64,000 nt of DNA from Prorocentrum cordatum (GCA_963575745.1 CAUYUJ010016149.1:499924-563923), one strand, 5' to 3'. Numbered from the stretch's first letter, positions 1 to 10,640 are shown. The notes: generated by a model not told the origin, from the letters alone. Numbers and translations are program-made.

Positions 1-144
1 ACGATGTTGCGATACGCCTGCCCGTCACAAGTCTCCTCATAAGCAAGCCCCCCTCCCCTGGATGACTGGCGAGCGTCCCATGTCCTGCAATTCAGGTGAG
101 AGCCCCGTTTGGGGAAGGAGTTGTCATCCATGCTTCTAGCTGCA

Positions 145-650
145 AGGGTGGCGACTACGAGGCACCACCATAAACATCCCAGGCCCGCTTTGAACAAGCG
201 CCGCCCTCCATCCGTTCAGGCTTTCTCAAATGTGCAGCGTCTGCTTCTAACATCTACGAAGGTCCCACGCGGGCGCCACGATTTGAACGGGTGCTACCCT
301 CCATCCGTGCAGTTTTCGCGCACTTCGGGTATCTGGTCGTAAACGAGTAGCGGCATACCAAAGGCCAGTTCATGTGTGAAGAGGAGCCGTTCTCGAAGTT
401 TCCAAAACGGATGTGCGCGACGCCCAGACAAGAGTCACATTCTGAAGACGACCAGCACCCATCTGTGCAATTCAGGGCATATTTTGAGACAATTGTGCGC
501 CGCACTAAGGCCAGCGCCACGTGTTGAAACGGAACCACCCTGCATCCTCGTTCAGCTGGAGGGAACAATGAAAGATAAAGTGTGCGTGGCGTTCAGGCGT
601 GGAGCACATTTGTTAGCCACCCAGGGAGTCGAACCGCGAGCTGTAGGTGG
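145..650. repeat. Degenerate tandem repeat, roughly 85-150 bp spacing
   Basis: Five diverged copies can be aligned by a short TTGAA-type core (near 189, 284, 438, 523 and 629) followed in most copies by a CCCTCCATCCGT-like block and a terminal CAG. On the minus strand the core reads GTTCAA(A), which resembles a tRNA/SINE B box. I cannot fold any copy into a cloverleaf, so a tRNA-derived origin is only a guess. No gene is visible in 1-1,200. Confidence 0.4.
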
Positions 651-867
651 CACGTGCAGTGGCTGATCCGCCGTCCACTGAGTTGGAAGGCGTATATACG
701 TGCAGTTCAGACGACGTTCGTGTGGAGGCATGACGCGCATGCACAGCTGTGGTGTTTTTTTGGGGGGGGAGGTGCACAGGAGGCGGATACGGAGAAGAGA
801 AGGCTGAGGACGAGGCGGGAAGAGGAACACACCGCGGTGCGGTCGTGTTGCAGGTCAGCGCTGCTTC

Positions 868-1112
868 TGGGCTCCAGATGAGCCCGCGACGCTGTACCCA
901 TGCGACTGGTGGAAACTTCATCGGGCAAGAACGGGACGCGCCGCTTCATTGCAATGGGCGTCTTGGGCGAAGGAGAAGACCATGAAGGCGAGGGCGACGA
1001 GGAAAGAAGATGACGAGGATGAGGTGGAGAACAGGAGGACAGCGAGGAGGAGCATGAATTCTGGGCTTCAGATGAGCTCGCGGCGCTGCACCCGTGCGAC
1101 TGGGTGGAAGAG
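868..1112. repeat. Direct repeat pair of about 50 bp (868-913 and 1,058-1,112)
   Basis: Both copies share CTGGGCT(C/T)CAGATGAGC followed by a CG-rich stretch, a CGCTG(T/C)ACCC core and ATGCGACT/GTGCGACT with GGTGGAA. They lie 190 bp apart in the same orientation. The DNA between them is purine-rich and has no recognisable gene. Confidence 0.6.
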
Positions 1113-1206
1113 CCGCCACCGTGCCAGCGAACCTCGCTCTTCGTGGTGACCCCCTGCGGGCACCGCGCCTTCGACGCCAGGGCCGTCACACGTGTGACAC
1201 CGCCGT

Positions 1207-1320
1207 TTTTTTCTTATACATATATATAGATATATATACGTATATAAGTGTGCAACTAGACACGCACACACATATATATACACACATATACATATATATA
1301 ATATATATAACTATAGATAC
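1207..1320. repeat. TA-rich microsatellite
   Basis: An alternating TATA/CACA stretch with ATATATA blocks and short ACACAC runs, of the kind scattered through this window. Confidence 0.85.
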
Positions 1321-1440
1321 AACAAAAACACTGGCACCGCCTGTCCCCACTTCCTGGGGAGCCCTCGCGGGGACTACCTGGGCGGTCCCTAGGGGAATGA
1401 CATGAACATACAAACTCGAAGGTCGCTGCACCCCCTGGCG

Positions 1441-1557
1441 GCGCCTCCGGCGCCGCCCTTGGCGCGCTCCGCGCGCCAGGGAGGGGGTTCCAGCGCCGAT
1501 CCGAGAAATCCGCGCGGACCTCAGAGTTTTTATGTTTATGTCATTATTCGTTCCCCT
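1441..1557 (+). repeat. Dispersed repeat 'GGTCCGCGCGGA', copy A
   Basis: This stretch carries GCGCC-rich DNA, then CCAGCGCCGATCCGAG, then TCCGCGCGGACCT, then TTTATGTTTATGTCATT and CGTTCCCC. The same ordered modules occur at 24,834-24,890 (inverted), 24,930-25,000, 25,522-25,594 (truncated) and 59,704-59,780 (inverted). It is therefore an interspersed element, not local low complexity. It has no coding capacity. Confidence 0.75.
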
Positions 1558-1559
1558 AG

Positions 1560-1835
1560 TCCCGGGACTGTCTTGGGCTCCCGCTGGGCAGTCCGAGGGG
1601 GTTCCTTGCGCCTCTCTCTTGCGTCCCTCTCAAGCAGTCTTTGGGCCCTGTTGAGCCGTCTTGGGGCTCTCGTGGCCCTCCGAGGTTTTTCTTGGGGCTG
1701 TCGTGGGGCCGTCCCGCTTGGGGCTCTGACATTCGCGATTTTCACCCACAGAGCGTGGACAGCGAAATACACTGGAACACTTAAGGACAATCAGGGTCTT
1801 TTGGCCTCTCGAGGGCCTCCTTGGGAGCGTTCGGG
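1560..1835. repeat. Low-complexity TTGGGG/CCTC-rich DNA
   Basis: Short degenerate units of the type CTTGGGGC(C/T)NTC follow one another with a period near 11-17 bp. The same composition recurs at 9,570-9,830, 10,070-10,640 (complement), 11,540-12,480, 17,740-17,890, 21,480-21,725, 44,010-44,090 and 51,720-51,910. Open frames crossing it have no stops because of composition and are not genes. Confidence 0.7.
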
Positions 1836-1858
1836 GGAATCGGAATCGGAATCGGAAC
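1836..1858 (-). repeat. Short (GGAATC)n / (GATTCC)n tail next to the LINE 3' end
   Basis: Three to four GGAATC hexamers lie 25 bp beyond the last stop codon of the minus-strand LINE. Several non-LTR clades end in a short tandem repeat instead of poly(A), so this may mark the element's 3' end. No target-site duplication could be assigned. Confidence 0.4.
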
Positions 1859-1882
1859 AGACGCGAAGCGTCACAACACACG

Positions 1883-3732
1883 CTAGGCCTTGGGATTCAA
1901 ACCTCGGGTCAGCCCGTCAAGGTATTCGCGCCGCTTGGGGGACAAACGAACCTCAACACAAGGCTTCGCAAGATCTCGAATCTGCTCAGACCCAAACCTG
2001 ATACATCTGCGACAATGCCACATACGATTGACCGCATTATACAACATAGTGTGAGAACAATGCGTAACCCCACCCCCTATGTGTACTCCTGACCCTGGGG
2101 CCGCCCTATAAAGATCGCCGCGCACGTGGGTGGGCGGCGTGCACGGGGAGCCTAACCAGGCGGTCCTGGCCGCCTTGCTCGAGCAGGTGAAACACCTGAC
2201 GCACCGCCGTCCCTGCGGGTCGACCCTGTGAGACGACGCGAAGAGGGCGACGGCAGCGGGGGCAGGCGGCGGCGGCAGAGGGGGAGGGCGAGGTGGAGGG
2301 GGGGAAGAAGCAGCAGGCACGACGTTGGACGACGGGGAGTGCTGATCAGGCTTGCTGTTCGTAGTACGCATCACGTCCAGGTTGGCCCTCATTAGCCTTT
2401 TCCGCACCAGCGCTGCCTTACCCTCAATTTCCAACACCCTCGCTCTCTGACCCTGGGGCAACCTGCACTCGCGGGCAGCAATGCCTGACAAGTCATCCAC
2501 CACCGCATCGCCCACGATAAAGTGCATCGGGAGCTGTCTCTCAAGAGCTTCGCGAGCAGACAGATGTGACGGGACCCAAAGGACGACGACCTCGTGCTCA
2601 GGGCGCTCCTGCTCCTCCAAGATCTTCCCAATTCTCCTCCACATGGTAGCGAGTTCCCCCCCCCAGGCTGCCGATACCTCCTGGCCCACCACCCTTCCAC
2701 CACCGCCTCGTTGTCCGACACATAGACGACAGGACCAATGGTATACCGAATAGTGAGTTCTAGCCCAGCAAGCTCTTCGAGAGGAACGGATTGATGAGAC
2801 CCGACCAAGGGCCCGAATAAACCCACAGAAATCTGAGGAGGATCGAAACTTCGCAAACTAGCAACTCCAATGCCCACTCTTCTGACAAGGAAGCTCTTGG
2901 TGTCGGGACCTCCAGACGCATCCCCGAAAACAAGGGCAGGGTTATCTTCGCTCCCGACCCCAAGACATCCAGCAAAGGGCTCCGAACTATTCAAACCTAT
3001 GGTGCTCCAACTCTCGGACTGAGCTGGAGGGTCGACACTAACCCAGCCCGACGGGATCAAGCCCCGCATCCAGAAGCAGGTGGACATCTCGCCCTGAGTC
3101 ACTGCCTGACCCACAAGTGTCTCCGAAGCGGTGTAAATGTCATGCCCCGTATTACACTCACAGAGCCAATAACGATGCAGGGGATCCTCACGCGCCTTCC
3201 TACATCTAGGACAAAGGTCATCAGTAATGAGCCCTAAATCCTTACGCCGAGACTGAGTCCAGGATCCCCCCACCGCGATGTTAACGAGGACTTCGGCGAG
3301 CTGACGTACCTTGGGCACAGACTGCAGCTGCTGGATAAGTTGCCTCAAAGAGCCGTTGCTAGCACCTCCTTCCAAGCCAGCGCCGCAAACATGCTCGGCG
3401 GCCTGGCGCCACAGGAGGCCGGCCTGATCGGCCTCAAATTCAAGCAACAGATCTCTAGCTTGGTCCATGCCCACGAGCTGATCACCGTGGAACTGCCACT
3501 CACTGGTTACGCCATCACCCGCGTTGGGAACCTCCCACACGTCAGCCGACCGAGGCACCCACCCCACTTGCAACAGATGCGCGATGGTGGCTGAGACTGG
3601 GCCCCGAATGTGACGCGCGTGCTCGTTAGGCTGGAGCTGCCTAAACTGATCCAAGATGATAGGCCAAACCTTCCTAACTCCTGGCCGCACCTGGGGTCGT
3701 GGATCCAAATCCTCAACCATTCGCGAATGCAT
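1883..3732 (-). pseudogene. LINE C-terminus: zinc knuckle, RNase H and terminal Cys/His motif (frameshifted)
   Basis: The frame opening at 3,732 encodes a knuckle of form LCPRC...HRYWLCEC, then the RNase H segment with VFGDASGG (first Asp), LEELAGLEL (Glu) and YVSDNEAVVEGW (second Asp). At the nine-C run at 2,656-2,664 the protein sequence jumps to the frame of 1,883-2,692, which continues with VVVLWVPSH and VGDAVVDDLSG (last Asp region). A Pro-rich stretch follows, then a terminal motif THCSHTML...WHCRRC that could bind zinc. RNase H would degrade the RNA strand of the hybrid during target-primed reverse transcription. All four acidic positions are present, so this part decayed little apart from the single frameshift. 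The knuckle and terminal motif are inferred from Cys/His spacing only. Confidence 0.8.
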
Positions 3733-3790
3733 GGTGTGGGTAGCCTAATCCCAGGGTCAAAGCCAGGGTTCCTCAGATCCAGCAAAGTGG

Positions 3791-5160
3791 TTAAACACCG
3801 CCCCTTTTTGGCCGCCCCCGAGACCGCTCCCAGACGCCTCCGAAGGGTAAGAAGTTTAGTCCCAAAAGTCCGTAAATCTGCATCCCATAAGTAGAAGCCG
3901 CTTGAGGACCCCCCAGCTCCACCTTCTTAGTCACCAAGTACCTCCGAGTGGCCTTCGCGAAGCCCCGCAACTTGTGGCTCTGGTTGTTCCCTTTGACGAC
4001 TCTCTGCCTCCTAGTGGCTCTAGCAAGCCGCTTCCCAAGACCCTGATCAACTCCTAGATAAGCAGCCTGTAGCACAGGTTGTACTTGGATGCCCATTTTC
4101 CGAAGTCGTGCAGGGACGTCCTTGGCGACGCTGTGCTTAGAGCAAAGAACGACGCTCTTGGTGGCCAAGGTGAGCTCCTCAGCGCGAAAAAATGATGAGC
4201 GTCCTGAGTGCTAGACTGCAGCTCTTTTCTGACAAACTGCTCCGAACCCACCGCCGAACCGTCGAGATCGTCGATCCACAACCTGTGACTCATGCTAACG
4301 TGGGTCGTACACAGCTTCTGGCACACGAAATAGGTTACACACCGTGCGAACCGAGTCCCATTACGAAGGCCCTGCACCACGCTCCTAGTAGGCTGGAAGG
4401 CGATCGAGTGCGCGCCTATCTGGGAGACCAGCCTCGGCGATGAGCAAGTCTGCAACTCCAGAAAAAAGCAGCGCAGGCTGGTAGCCTAAACGCAGAGCGG
4501 CACGAATAAGACGCGGCCATTGGATGTGATCGTAGAAGCTCTTGATGTCTAGAATTGCCCGGCCTACCGTAGCCCCCAACTTGACGGCAACTTCGGAGTC
4601 CAGAACTTTAAGATATGCCTCCCGAAACGCACTGTTACCTGCTATGGCGGCATCCCAGTCTGAGGTGAGAGAAGCTGACCATGAGAAGCTGACCATTCAC
4701 GAGCGCAAGGTTCGCGACAGAGATTCCAGACTCGGCACAGCATAGCAATGAGCCCGATCACCCTGTCCCCACCTGACTTCTTAGCGAGCAATCTCCCCAC
4801 CACCAACATAGTCTGCCGCGGCCAAGTGCGATGCTCCTCTATCGCGTGAAAGAGACGACACAATTCTTCTAGCGCTGGATCTGGGAGCCGTTCAAAATCG
4901 AGCGGAGACAGCTGATCAATACCCTTCCCCGCCTTCCCTTTCATCTTCCGTAAGGCTACCCTAACATCAGATACTTCAAGAGGAGGGAGAGGATCATAAT
5001 CAGCAGCGGCTCTGATCGTGCAAAAAAGGTCGTCCAAACCTGCGACATCGAGGCTCTCTGCGGTCCACAGCTGCTGCCAATGCTCGACTTTGCGATCAAT
5101 GATGTCCTTAGGGTTGTAAAGCCTCTGGCCCTTAACGACACATTCCTCGGCAGCATGCGG
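3791..5160 (-). pseudogene. LINE reverse transcriptase domain (several frameshifts)
   Basis: The first segment (about 5,160-4,690) has an upstream block with YNPKDIIDRKVEHW, then KMKGKAGKGIDQLSP and LAKKSGGDRVIGLIAMLCR, typical RT fingers motifs. An exact 14-bp tandem duplication at 4,669-4,696 then shifts the frame; removing one unit joins AREWSAS to LTSDWDAA in one frame. The next segment (4,690-4,440) has the palm A motif ILDIKSFYDHI with its catalytic Asp. After another shift, 4,440-4,170 has the palm C motif LWIDDLDG, an IDD variant of the usual (Y/A)xDD. The thumb follows in the frame of 3,791-4,168, starting ATKSVVLCS. The catalytic Asp residues remain, so inactivation is by frame breaks. 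Confidence 0.85.
4669..4696 (-). repeat. Exact 14-bp tandem duplication inside the RT
   Basis: GAGAAGCTGACCAT occurs twice in tandem with no mismatch. The length is not a multiple of three, and deleting one copy puts the RT back in frame. It is a simple inactivating lesion. Confidence 0.9.
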
Positions 5161-5557
5161 GGCCTTGCGCAGAGATTTTAAAAACGAGCCCCAGGGAACT
5201 TTCCTCGATGCTCCAATCCTGAAAACGCTTCAAAGACGCGTGCGCCGCGCGCCCCCTGGCCCTCCTGGAGGCCTTCTCGGCATAGTCCTTCAAAAGCCCG
5301 AGATCACCAACCTCTAACTTCCCAAGATCCCCGAGATACTGGAGCCAGAGGTCCCACCCAGGAGCGCCCCGAAAAGTAGGGATGACACCATGGGCCCCGT
5401 CAGGAAGATCCCCAACAAGAGCTTTGCCCACTGCGCAAAGTTGCTGCACCTGAAGACTACCGTTGTCACGAACCCTATGGCGGTGGAGTCGCAGAAGAAC
5501 GACATGGGCTCGTGCCCACCAACTGGCTATACTATCGGCGAGGGGTTGAGACCGCAC
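5132..5557 (-). pseudogene. LINE linker between endonuclease and RT
   Basis: A 141-codon open segment rich in Arg and Leu (WARAHVVLLRLHRHRVR; LQYLGDLGKLEVGDLG) lies between the endonuclease and RT segments in the element's orientation. It has no motif that I recognise. Its place and orientation are the reason for assigning it to the polyprotein. Confidence 0.5.
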
Positions 5558-5575
5558 GTGCTCAGGCCTCTGTAC

Positions 5576-7131
5576 CTACTGCGTTGCTAGACGAGGCCCC
5601 TGACTGCGAGACCTGCCTCCAAAGTGCTGATCATGATGCGCTAGAATAGTGTGCTCGGCGGCCTGTGCCCATGCCCCAAACATGCTGCTGACGGCCATTA
5701 CCTTATCCCCTCCCATACGAAAAGCTAAAGAAGATGCAATAGCGGGCCATACGTCGTCGCAGGTCTGCCGGATGTCCCCCACTTGGCTCCGATGGCGTTG
5801 CCAAAGCTCTCCAGGAATAGCAAAGGAGGGAAGGGACAAGGGGGACTGAGCAACATCTTGGGCGGCCCCAGGGGTATCAGAGCTGACGCTGGGAGGCTCG
5901 GGGTCCTTTTCCGCAGAGACACTCTCACCACTAATCCTAGGGCCGAAATTAGACTCATGGGCCCACGGATCCTCCTCTTCGGGAAAACCATCGGCCTCTC
6001 CAAAGTTAAATGGGTCCTCAGGGCCCTCAGGGCCCTCGACGGCCGCTCCAGGGGCGTCCTGAGTGTGCGAGCTGCCACTCAGAGAACCTCCAGACCCTAC
6101 CAGATCCCCGAAAAAGGCTTCACACGCAACCTGACATTTATTGGCAAAGGCTTCGCGCGCGCTCTGTCGCTCACGCTTGGCCCTCTGAGACTTACTGCTG
6201 GGCTTTGGCTGCGTGGAGGGCCTGGGGGCCTGGGGCAAAGGATGGGCCACGTGCAAGGCCCTTGTAACTAGCTGCTGGCCCTCGTTTCGGATGGTGATCG
6301 AAATGCCACAGTGAGTGCCCCACGGCACATCCAAGACTGCTTCGACCTGTCCTATGTACGGGCATGCGGCCCTACTGGCCAGCACATAATCTATGTGAGA
6401 CTGTCCTGTGCCTGTGACGCAAGTGTGAGTGACGTTGGATTGCCAAATGTAGCCTTGCACCTGATCGATGAAGCCGCTCCGAGCTAAATCCCCAGGGGTC
6501 ATATTAAAATCGCCAACACACCCACGGCAATTGCAGGAGAGAGACGAACGTTCCAAGCCTAACCAACCTCTGAGCGTTCTCTCCTACAAATCCTAACGAC
6601 GCGATTCCGTATTGTACTATCAGTACCATGGAGTACCCTCGGAAGTGAAGCGTAATTGGCAGAAATCCATCAAAAGCGTCCCCAGACGCCGAGCATAGAG
6701 CGGGAAAGTCGCTGGGCTCTCCTGTCCGATGCACCTGCAGATGGCCTTGCGCCTAAAACACCTCTCCCCCCTCGTTAGCCCGAGAGTGACTCTACTCCGC
6801 ACGAGGCCGTGCTGAGTTTTAAAAAAGGACGCAAGTGAAATTTCTTAGCTTGGGTGACCCAGTGATCCTCCCTACTAGCTGCCACATGGCTCTCTGCAAG
6901 AGCGAAAAAGTTAAACCTCGACGCGACGCCCGAGGAAACCAGGTAGTCCCAGGCAAGGGGTCCCAGGCAGGTGACATTCCCGAACAAAATCCGAGAAAAC
7001 GCCCCCGAGACACGACCTCTCTCCCCAAGAGAACTCTCGCCTGCTGAGGCCTGGCTGCTACCTACTGCTTGAGGTCCCAGCTGATGATCCCCATCGTGTG
7101 CTGGAGCCGTCCCCATTCTTCTACCCTGCAC
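5576..7131 (-). pseudogene. LINE EEP (AP-type) endonuclease, frameshifted
   Basis: The N-terminal part (7,131-6,775) has ILFGNVTCLGPLAWDYL and FALAESHV, which correspond to the start of the exonuclease-endonuclease-phosphatase fold. The middle is split over two short frames (6,802-6,504). The C-terminal part (6,556-5,576) shows VGDFNMTPGDL (catalytic Asp and Asn), SHIDYVLAS (Asp) and GTHCGISI (final His). After these comes an acidic, low-complexity linker. The enzyme would nick target DNA to prime reverse transcription. Key residues survive in the C-terminal half, but at least two frame changes disrupt the domain. Confidence 0.8.
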
Positions 7132-7329
7132 CTCGGACGGTCCCCGACTGCTCGGGCGTCCTCCTGGGTAGCAAGGGTGAGTGAGGCCATGGGGCGCTCC
7201 AGCCGTACCAGCGCCGCCGCCGCCGCCGCTCGTGCCGAAGTCCCCGACGACCTCGCCAGCGGCGCCGGCTGCCCCCTGCTGCTCGGCGGCCTCGCGCAGC
7301 TCGGCAGGGGCGAGCTGCGCCGCCTCCGC

Positions 7330-8378
7330 TCACGCGGCGGCGCCGCCCCTGGCGCCGACGGCGCCCTCAGCCTGCTGGGCCGCCTCAAACTTGGCCGCCG
7401 AGAGCCGCTGCGCCTCCTTCGCGATCTCGTCCTCGGTCGGCGCCACCTTGGACGCCTCAGCGGGCGCAGGCCCGCCCGTGGAGCCGCTGCCCGTGCCGCT
7501 GCCAGTCTCTGCGCCGCCACCAAGCTGGGTGCTGTCACCACCGCCTGCAACCGCACCACCCTGCTCGGCTCGCCTCTTCTTGGCCAGCCGCGTGGTGATC
7601 GCCTGCTGCATCGTGGCCATCTTCTGCTTCCACTCCTCGACCTACGAGCCCTTCGTCGTGATGGACTCCCTGGCCGCGCGCAACTGCCCTTCGAGTTTGC
7701 GTAGCTCCTCACGCTCCTGTGGCTCGCACTCGTACTCCTCGATCTTGGTGAAGAACTCCTCGTCCCACGTCAGCGTCCACGAGGAGACGCCGTCCTTAGC
7801 TGGCCCTGCTCCCTCAGGCTGAGCCTCCTGCGAGACGCCTGCGGCCACGGCAAGTGCGCGGACGGCGACTTTCTTGCTCAGCTCGGCGGCGGCAAGGCGA
7901 GGGCACTCTTGCACTTGAGCACCTGCGCAACTGCCTGGTCGTGCCTCGTGTTGGCGTTCTTCCACTCGCCTGCTGCCCGTCGCAGAGTCTCCTCTGGCGT
8001 CTGCTCCTGAACAGCGGGTCCAGGACGATCAGCAGCCTCGAGCTCCGCGAGCAGCTGGGCCTTCAACCCCATGTCCCTGGTGGAGTTGATGATGCGCAGC
8101 AGCCGCGTCTTCACTTCCGACGAGGCGTCTCCCCCTGAGCCCTTGCCGCCACCAAAGCCTTTGCCCTGCCCCTTGCCTGAGCCGGTCTGGGAGAGCTGGA
8201 GCTGGTTAGCGCCCTGGTCGGTGGAGTCGTCGGTACCTTTCTTCCCCTTGGGCTTGTAGAGCTTGACGGGTCTGTTACAGCGACTGCAGACACACTGCCG
8301 AGTGGTGAGCACGTCATTCCACTCGAATGTGCCGCAGCCTGCGCACTGGCTCCATGCACGTGAAGCCGTCTTCGTCAT
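7330..8378 (-). pseudogene. LINE N-terminal region with Cys-rich motif (frameshift and nonsense)
   Basis: The first ATG of this frame is at 8,378 and is followed by WSQCAGCGTFEWNDV...CVCSRC, a C-x2-C...C-x-C-x2-C cluster that probably binds zinc. A Gly/Lys/Gln-rich stretch (GKGQGKGFGGGKGSGG) and a coiled-coil-like segment (LKAQLLAELEAA) follow. The frame changes near 7,890, continues to a TAG at 7,642-7,644, then goes on in the same frame as MATMQQAITTRLAKKRR to about 7,330. In such elements this region binds the element RNA or other nucleic acid. The assignment rests on the Cys motif and its position directly upstream of the endonuclease. Confidence 0.6.
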
Positions 8379-8493
8379 AGCCCTCGACTTTGCCACGCCG
8401 ATCGCACGCCAAACTGTCAGGAAAGCCCGAACTGCGGCGCGAGACGACGTGCCCCTCAAGCCCCCTCGTGGCGGGGTCGAGGCTTGGGCGCCT

Positions 8494-8523
8494 GCCAAAA
8501 TGGTTGGGCCCAAGTGGCTTGAG
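8494..8523 (-). other. Degenerate tandem spliced-leader-like modules at the LINE 5' end
   Basis: On the minus strand this reads CTCAAG, then CCACTTGGGCCCAA, then CCATTTTGGC. The first matches the end of the DinoSL, the second is a diverged version of the relict unit CCATTTTGGCTCAAG, and the third is a truncated unit. The order is the same as in the intact double leader at 21,275-21,311. The start of the LINE coding region is about 115 bp downstream. The similarity is imperfect, so this is suggestive only. Confidence 0.4.
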
Positions 8524-8673
8524 TGGAGCGTCGGGGGGAGGGGGTCGCTCTTGAAGGCCTCGAGGGATCTGTTGGGGCTTCATAGAGGCAGACTTTCGGG
8601 TGCGTCTGGAGGCGATGATGCGGGGGCCCTCGGCTGCCACCTGGGCCGCCTGGAAGCTCCAGGGGCGCGTCGG

Positions 8674-8822
8674 ACCGCCCAGGGAGCCTCGGGAAGGGGG
8701 GGGGTAGGAAGCACGCACGGAAGCGTGATGCGGGGGGCGGGCGCATCGGGCCGCCCAGGCAGCCTCGGGAGGGGTGGGGGGGGGTAGGATGCACGCACGG
8801 AAGCGTGATACGGGGGGGGGGA
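8674..8822. repeat. Tandem duplication of about 74 bp
   Basis: Two adjacent units share CCGCCCAGG(G/C)AGCCTCGGG, a G-run, GTAGGA(A/T)GCACGCACGG and AAGCGTGAT(G/A)CGGGG. The first is near 8,674-8,740, the second near 8,748-8,822. Confidence 0.7.
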
Positions 8823-8929
8823 GCAGACGACGTGTGGAAACCCTGTCGGGCAGCCTTTGGCGGATCTCGGCACCCTGGCGGGAACACTCCTCTCGCAGCC
8901 TCCTGGGTAGTGTTGGGAATCCTATGATT

Positions 8930-8974
8930 GCTGGAACCATCGCGCGCGCTTCGCGCGCGCGATGGTTCTAGCAG
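8930..8974. repeat. Long perfect-stem hairpin, CGCGCGC with TTC-type loop
   Basis: GAACCATCGCGCGCGC is followed at once by its near-perfect complement ending GCGCGATGGTTC, giving a stem of about 20 bp with almost no loop. A related GCGCGCGCTTCGCGCGCGC hairpin, also followed by GGTTCTAGC, occurs at 51,514-51,550. Confidence 0.8.
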
Positions 8975-9225
8975 GCCCCAGGCCTTGACGAGTTCACTGC
9001 TCCACTGAAGTAGGTGGACCACAGATGGTTTGAGCGGGAAGTAAAGTGCCCTCAACGCTGAACGCATTATGGGCAGTGAGAAGTCCATGCATGTCAACCC
9101 GCATTATGGAAGGCTTTCGGGGAAGATGGCTGCGTAGGGGGTCGGAGGCCTGATGAATCGGGTTCCCAAAAGGACTTCAGGGAACTTGTTTTGGGGGGCG
9201 TCTTGGGGAGCCTGTTGGGGCGTGC

Positions 9226-9238
9226 CGCCGTCGTCGTT

Positions 9239-9273
<35 letters not shown>

Positions 9274-9302
9274 AATGTCGTCGTCGCCTCTTGGGGCGCG
9301 CT

Positions 9303-9350
<48 letters not shown>

Positions 9351-9360
9351 TTCGTCGTTT
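9226..9360. repeat. (GTC)n trinucleotide arrays
   Basis: Two uninterrupted CGT/GTC tracts (about 9,231-9,276 and 9,304-9,357) are separated by a short unique spacer. Open frames here encode poly-Val or poly-Arg only because of the repeat. Confidence 0.9.
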
Positions 9361-9569
9361 CATCGTCTTCGCCGTCGGTTCAAGAAGGCACTTGGGGCAA
9401 CTTTGTGCGAAACGATCCGCGGCGGGCTGCAAGATGGCGATCAGCCATGCCCCCAATCATCTTCCCAGACAACTCTGCGGTAGCGCGATGGTACTTCGGA
9501 GCTTCGGGAGACTCGGGCCCATGATGAACCATGTCCCCGGAAAGTTTTCTTGGAACCATGATGTGTTGA

Positions 9570-10640
9570 GGTGTGTTGGGGGGCCTCTTTTGCGTTCCTA
9601 GGGGGCCCCTTGGTGCCTCTTGGGGCTTCCTGGGGGCCTACTGGGGGCATCTAGGGGGGGGCCAGAGACCTCGAAATATCGGTTCGCGGTCCCCCTCTGG
9701 GCATCCTCTTGGGGCGCTCTTGGAGCACATTTGGGTCGTGTGGGGAGCCTCCTGGGCCGTTTCGGGCCCTCTTCGGGGCCTGTGGGCCGTCTTGGAGCGA
9801 TCTGAAGGGCCTCCGAGGTCGCTTACGTCACGCAGCACCCTGAAGCTGCAACAGCGACTCTCCCCCAAGGGGTTGGCGGTGCGGCGTAAGCCAAATAATC
9901 TTCCCGCGCTGTCCAAACACCAATGCCAACATGGCGTTAGAACCCACGGAGAAAACACCAATCCTTTCTATACCAACTGCACCCGGGCCTGCAGGGGGGG
10001 GTGGCAGGTCGTCGCTTCTCCATGCATTGTTTCTTCTCTTCCCTCCTCCCTCCCCGAGCTCGCACGACGGCCAAGACAGGCAACCAAGGCCGCAAAGAGC
10101 CAAGATGGCCAACGACGCCTCCGAAACGACCCAACATGGCTCCAACTCGGCCCAGGGTGGTCCCAAAATGGCCCACGACGCCCCCCCGAACGACCCAAGA
10201 GAGCCACAAGATAACCCCCAGTAAGGCCCGAAACGGCGAATGCGAAAGTCTTCGGCGTTTTCACCTGTTCGGGTTCCCTTCTGCTTCAGGCGGCCCTAAA
10301 GGTATTCACTACTATGGCCCCAAGACTGCACCCAAATTACCCAAGAATCCTCCAAGACGGCCTCAAGGCAGCCCAAGAAATCCCCTAGACGGCGCAATGC
10401 GGCCTTGGAGAGCCCATCGACGGCCCAAATACAGCCCATCGACGACCGCAAGAGACCCCCCAACTCAGACAGTCAAGAGAGCCCCAAGACGGCCCCAGAG
10501 GGCCTCAGTCCATTGCACGAAGGCCCTAATAGGGCTGGCCCAAAAAGGCCCGAACGTCCCCCACAACTGCCCCACGACAGACCCAGACGGCCCCCAAACC
10601 GCCCAAATGGGCTTCGGGAGAGCTCCTCAAGCAGAACAGA
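9570..10640. repeat. Low-complexity TTGGGGCC DNA, then its complement GGCCCAAGA
   Basis: The 9,570-9,830 part is G-rich with recurring CTTGGGGCC. The 10,070-10,640 part carries the complementary GGCCCCAAGA(C/T) pattern. The segment between (9,840-10,070) looks unique but shows no gene. The switch in strand bias suggests the same low-complexity element inserted in both orientations. Confidence 0.55.

Larger units (their letters stand above)
1883..8523 (-). mobile_element. Decayed non-LTR (LINE-type) retrotransposon, near full length
   Basis: Read on the minus strand from about 8,378, this span carries in order a Cys-rich N-terminal motif, an EEP-type endonuclease, a linker, a reverse transcriptase with palm motifs, a CCHC-like knuckle, RNase H with D-E-D residues, and a C-terminal His/Cys motif. 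This order is known from I/R1-like LINEs that carry RNase H. The reading frame changes at least eight times, with nonsense codons at 7,642 and elsewhere, so the copy is dead unless the sequence has many errors. One break is an exact 14-bp tandem duplication (4,669-4,682 and 4,683-4,696); another lies at a run of nine C (2,656-2,664). The 5' end coincides with DinoSL-like modules at 8,494-8,523. Confidence 0.85.

Noticed and set aside
605-660. tRNA-like 3' half (GGTTCGACTCC on the minus strand)
   Set aside because: No matching acceptor, D or anticodon stems were found; it is one unit of a degenerate repeat.
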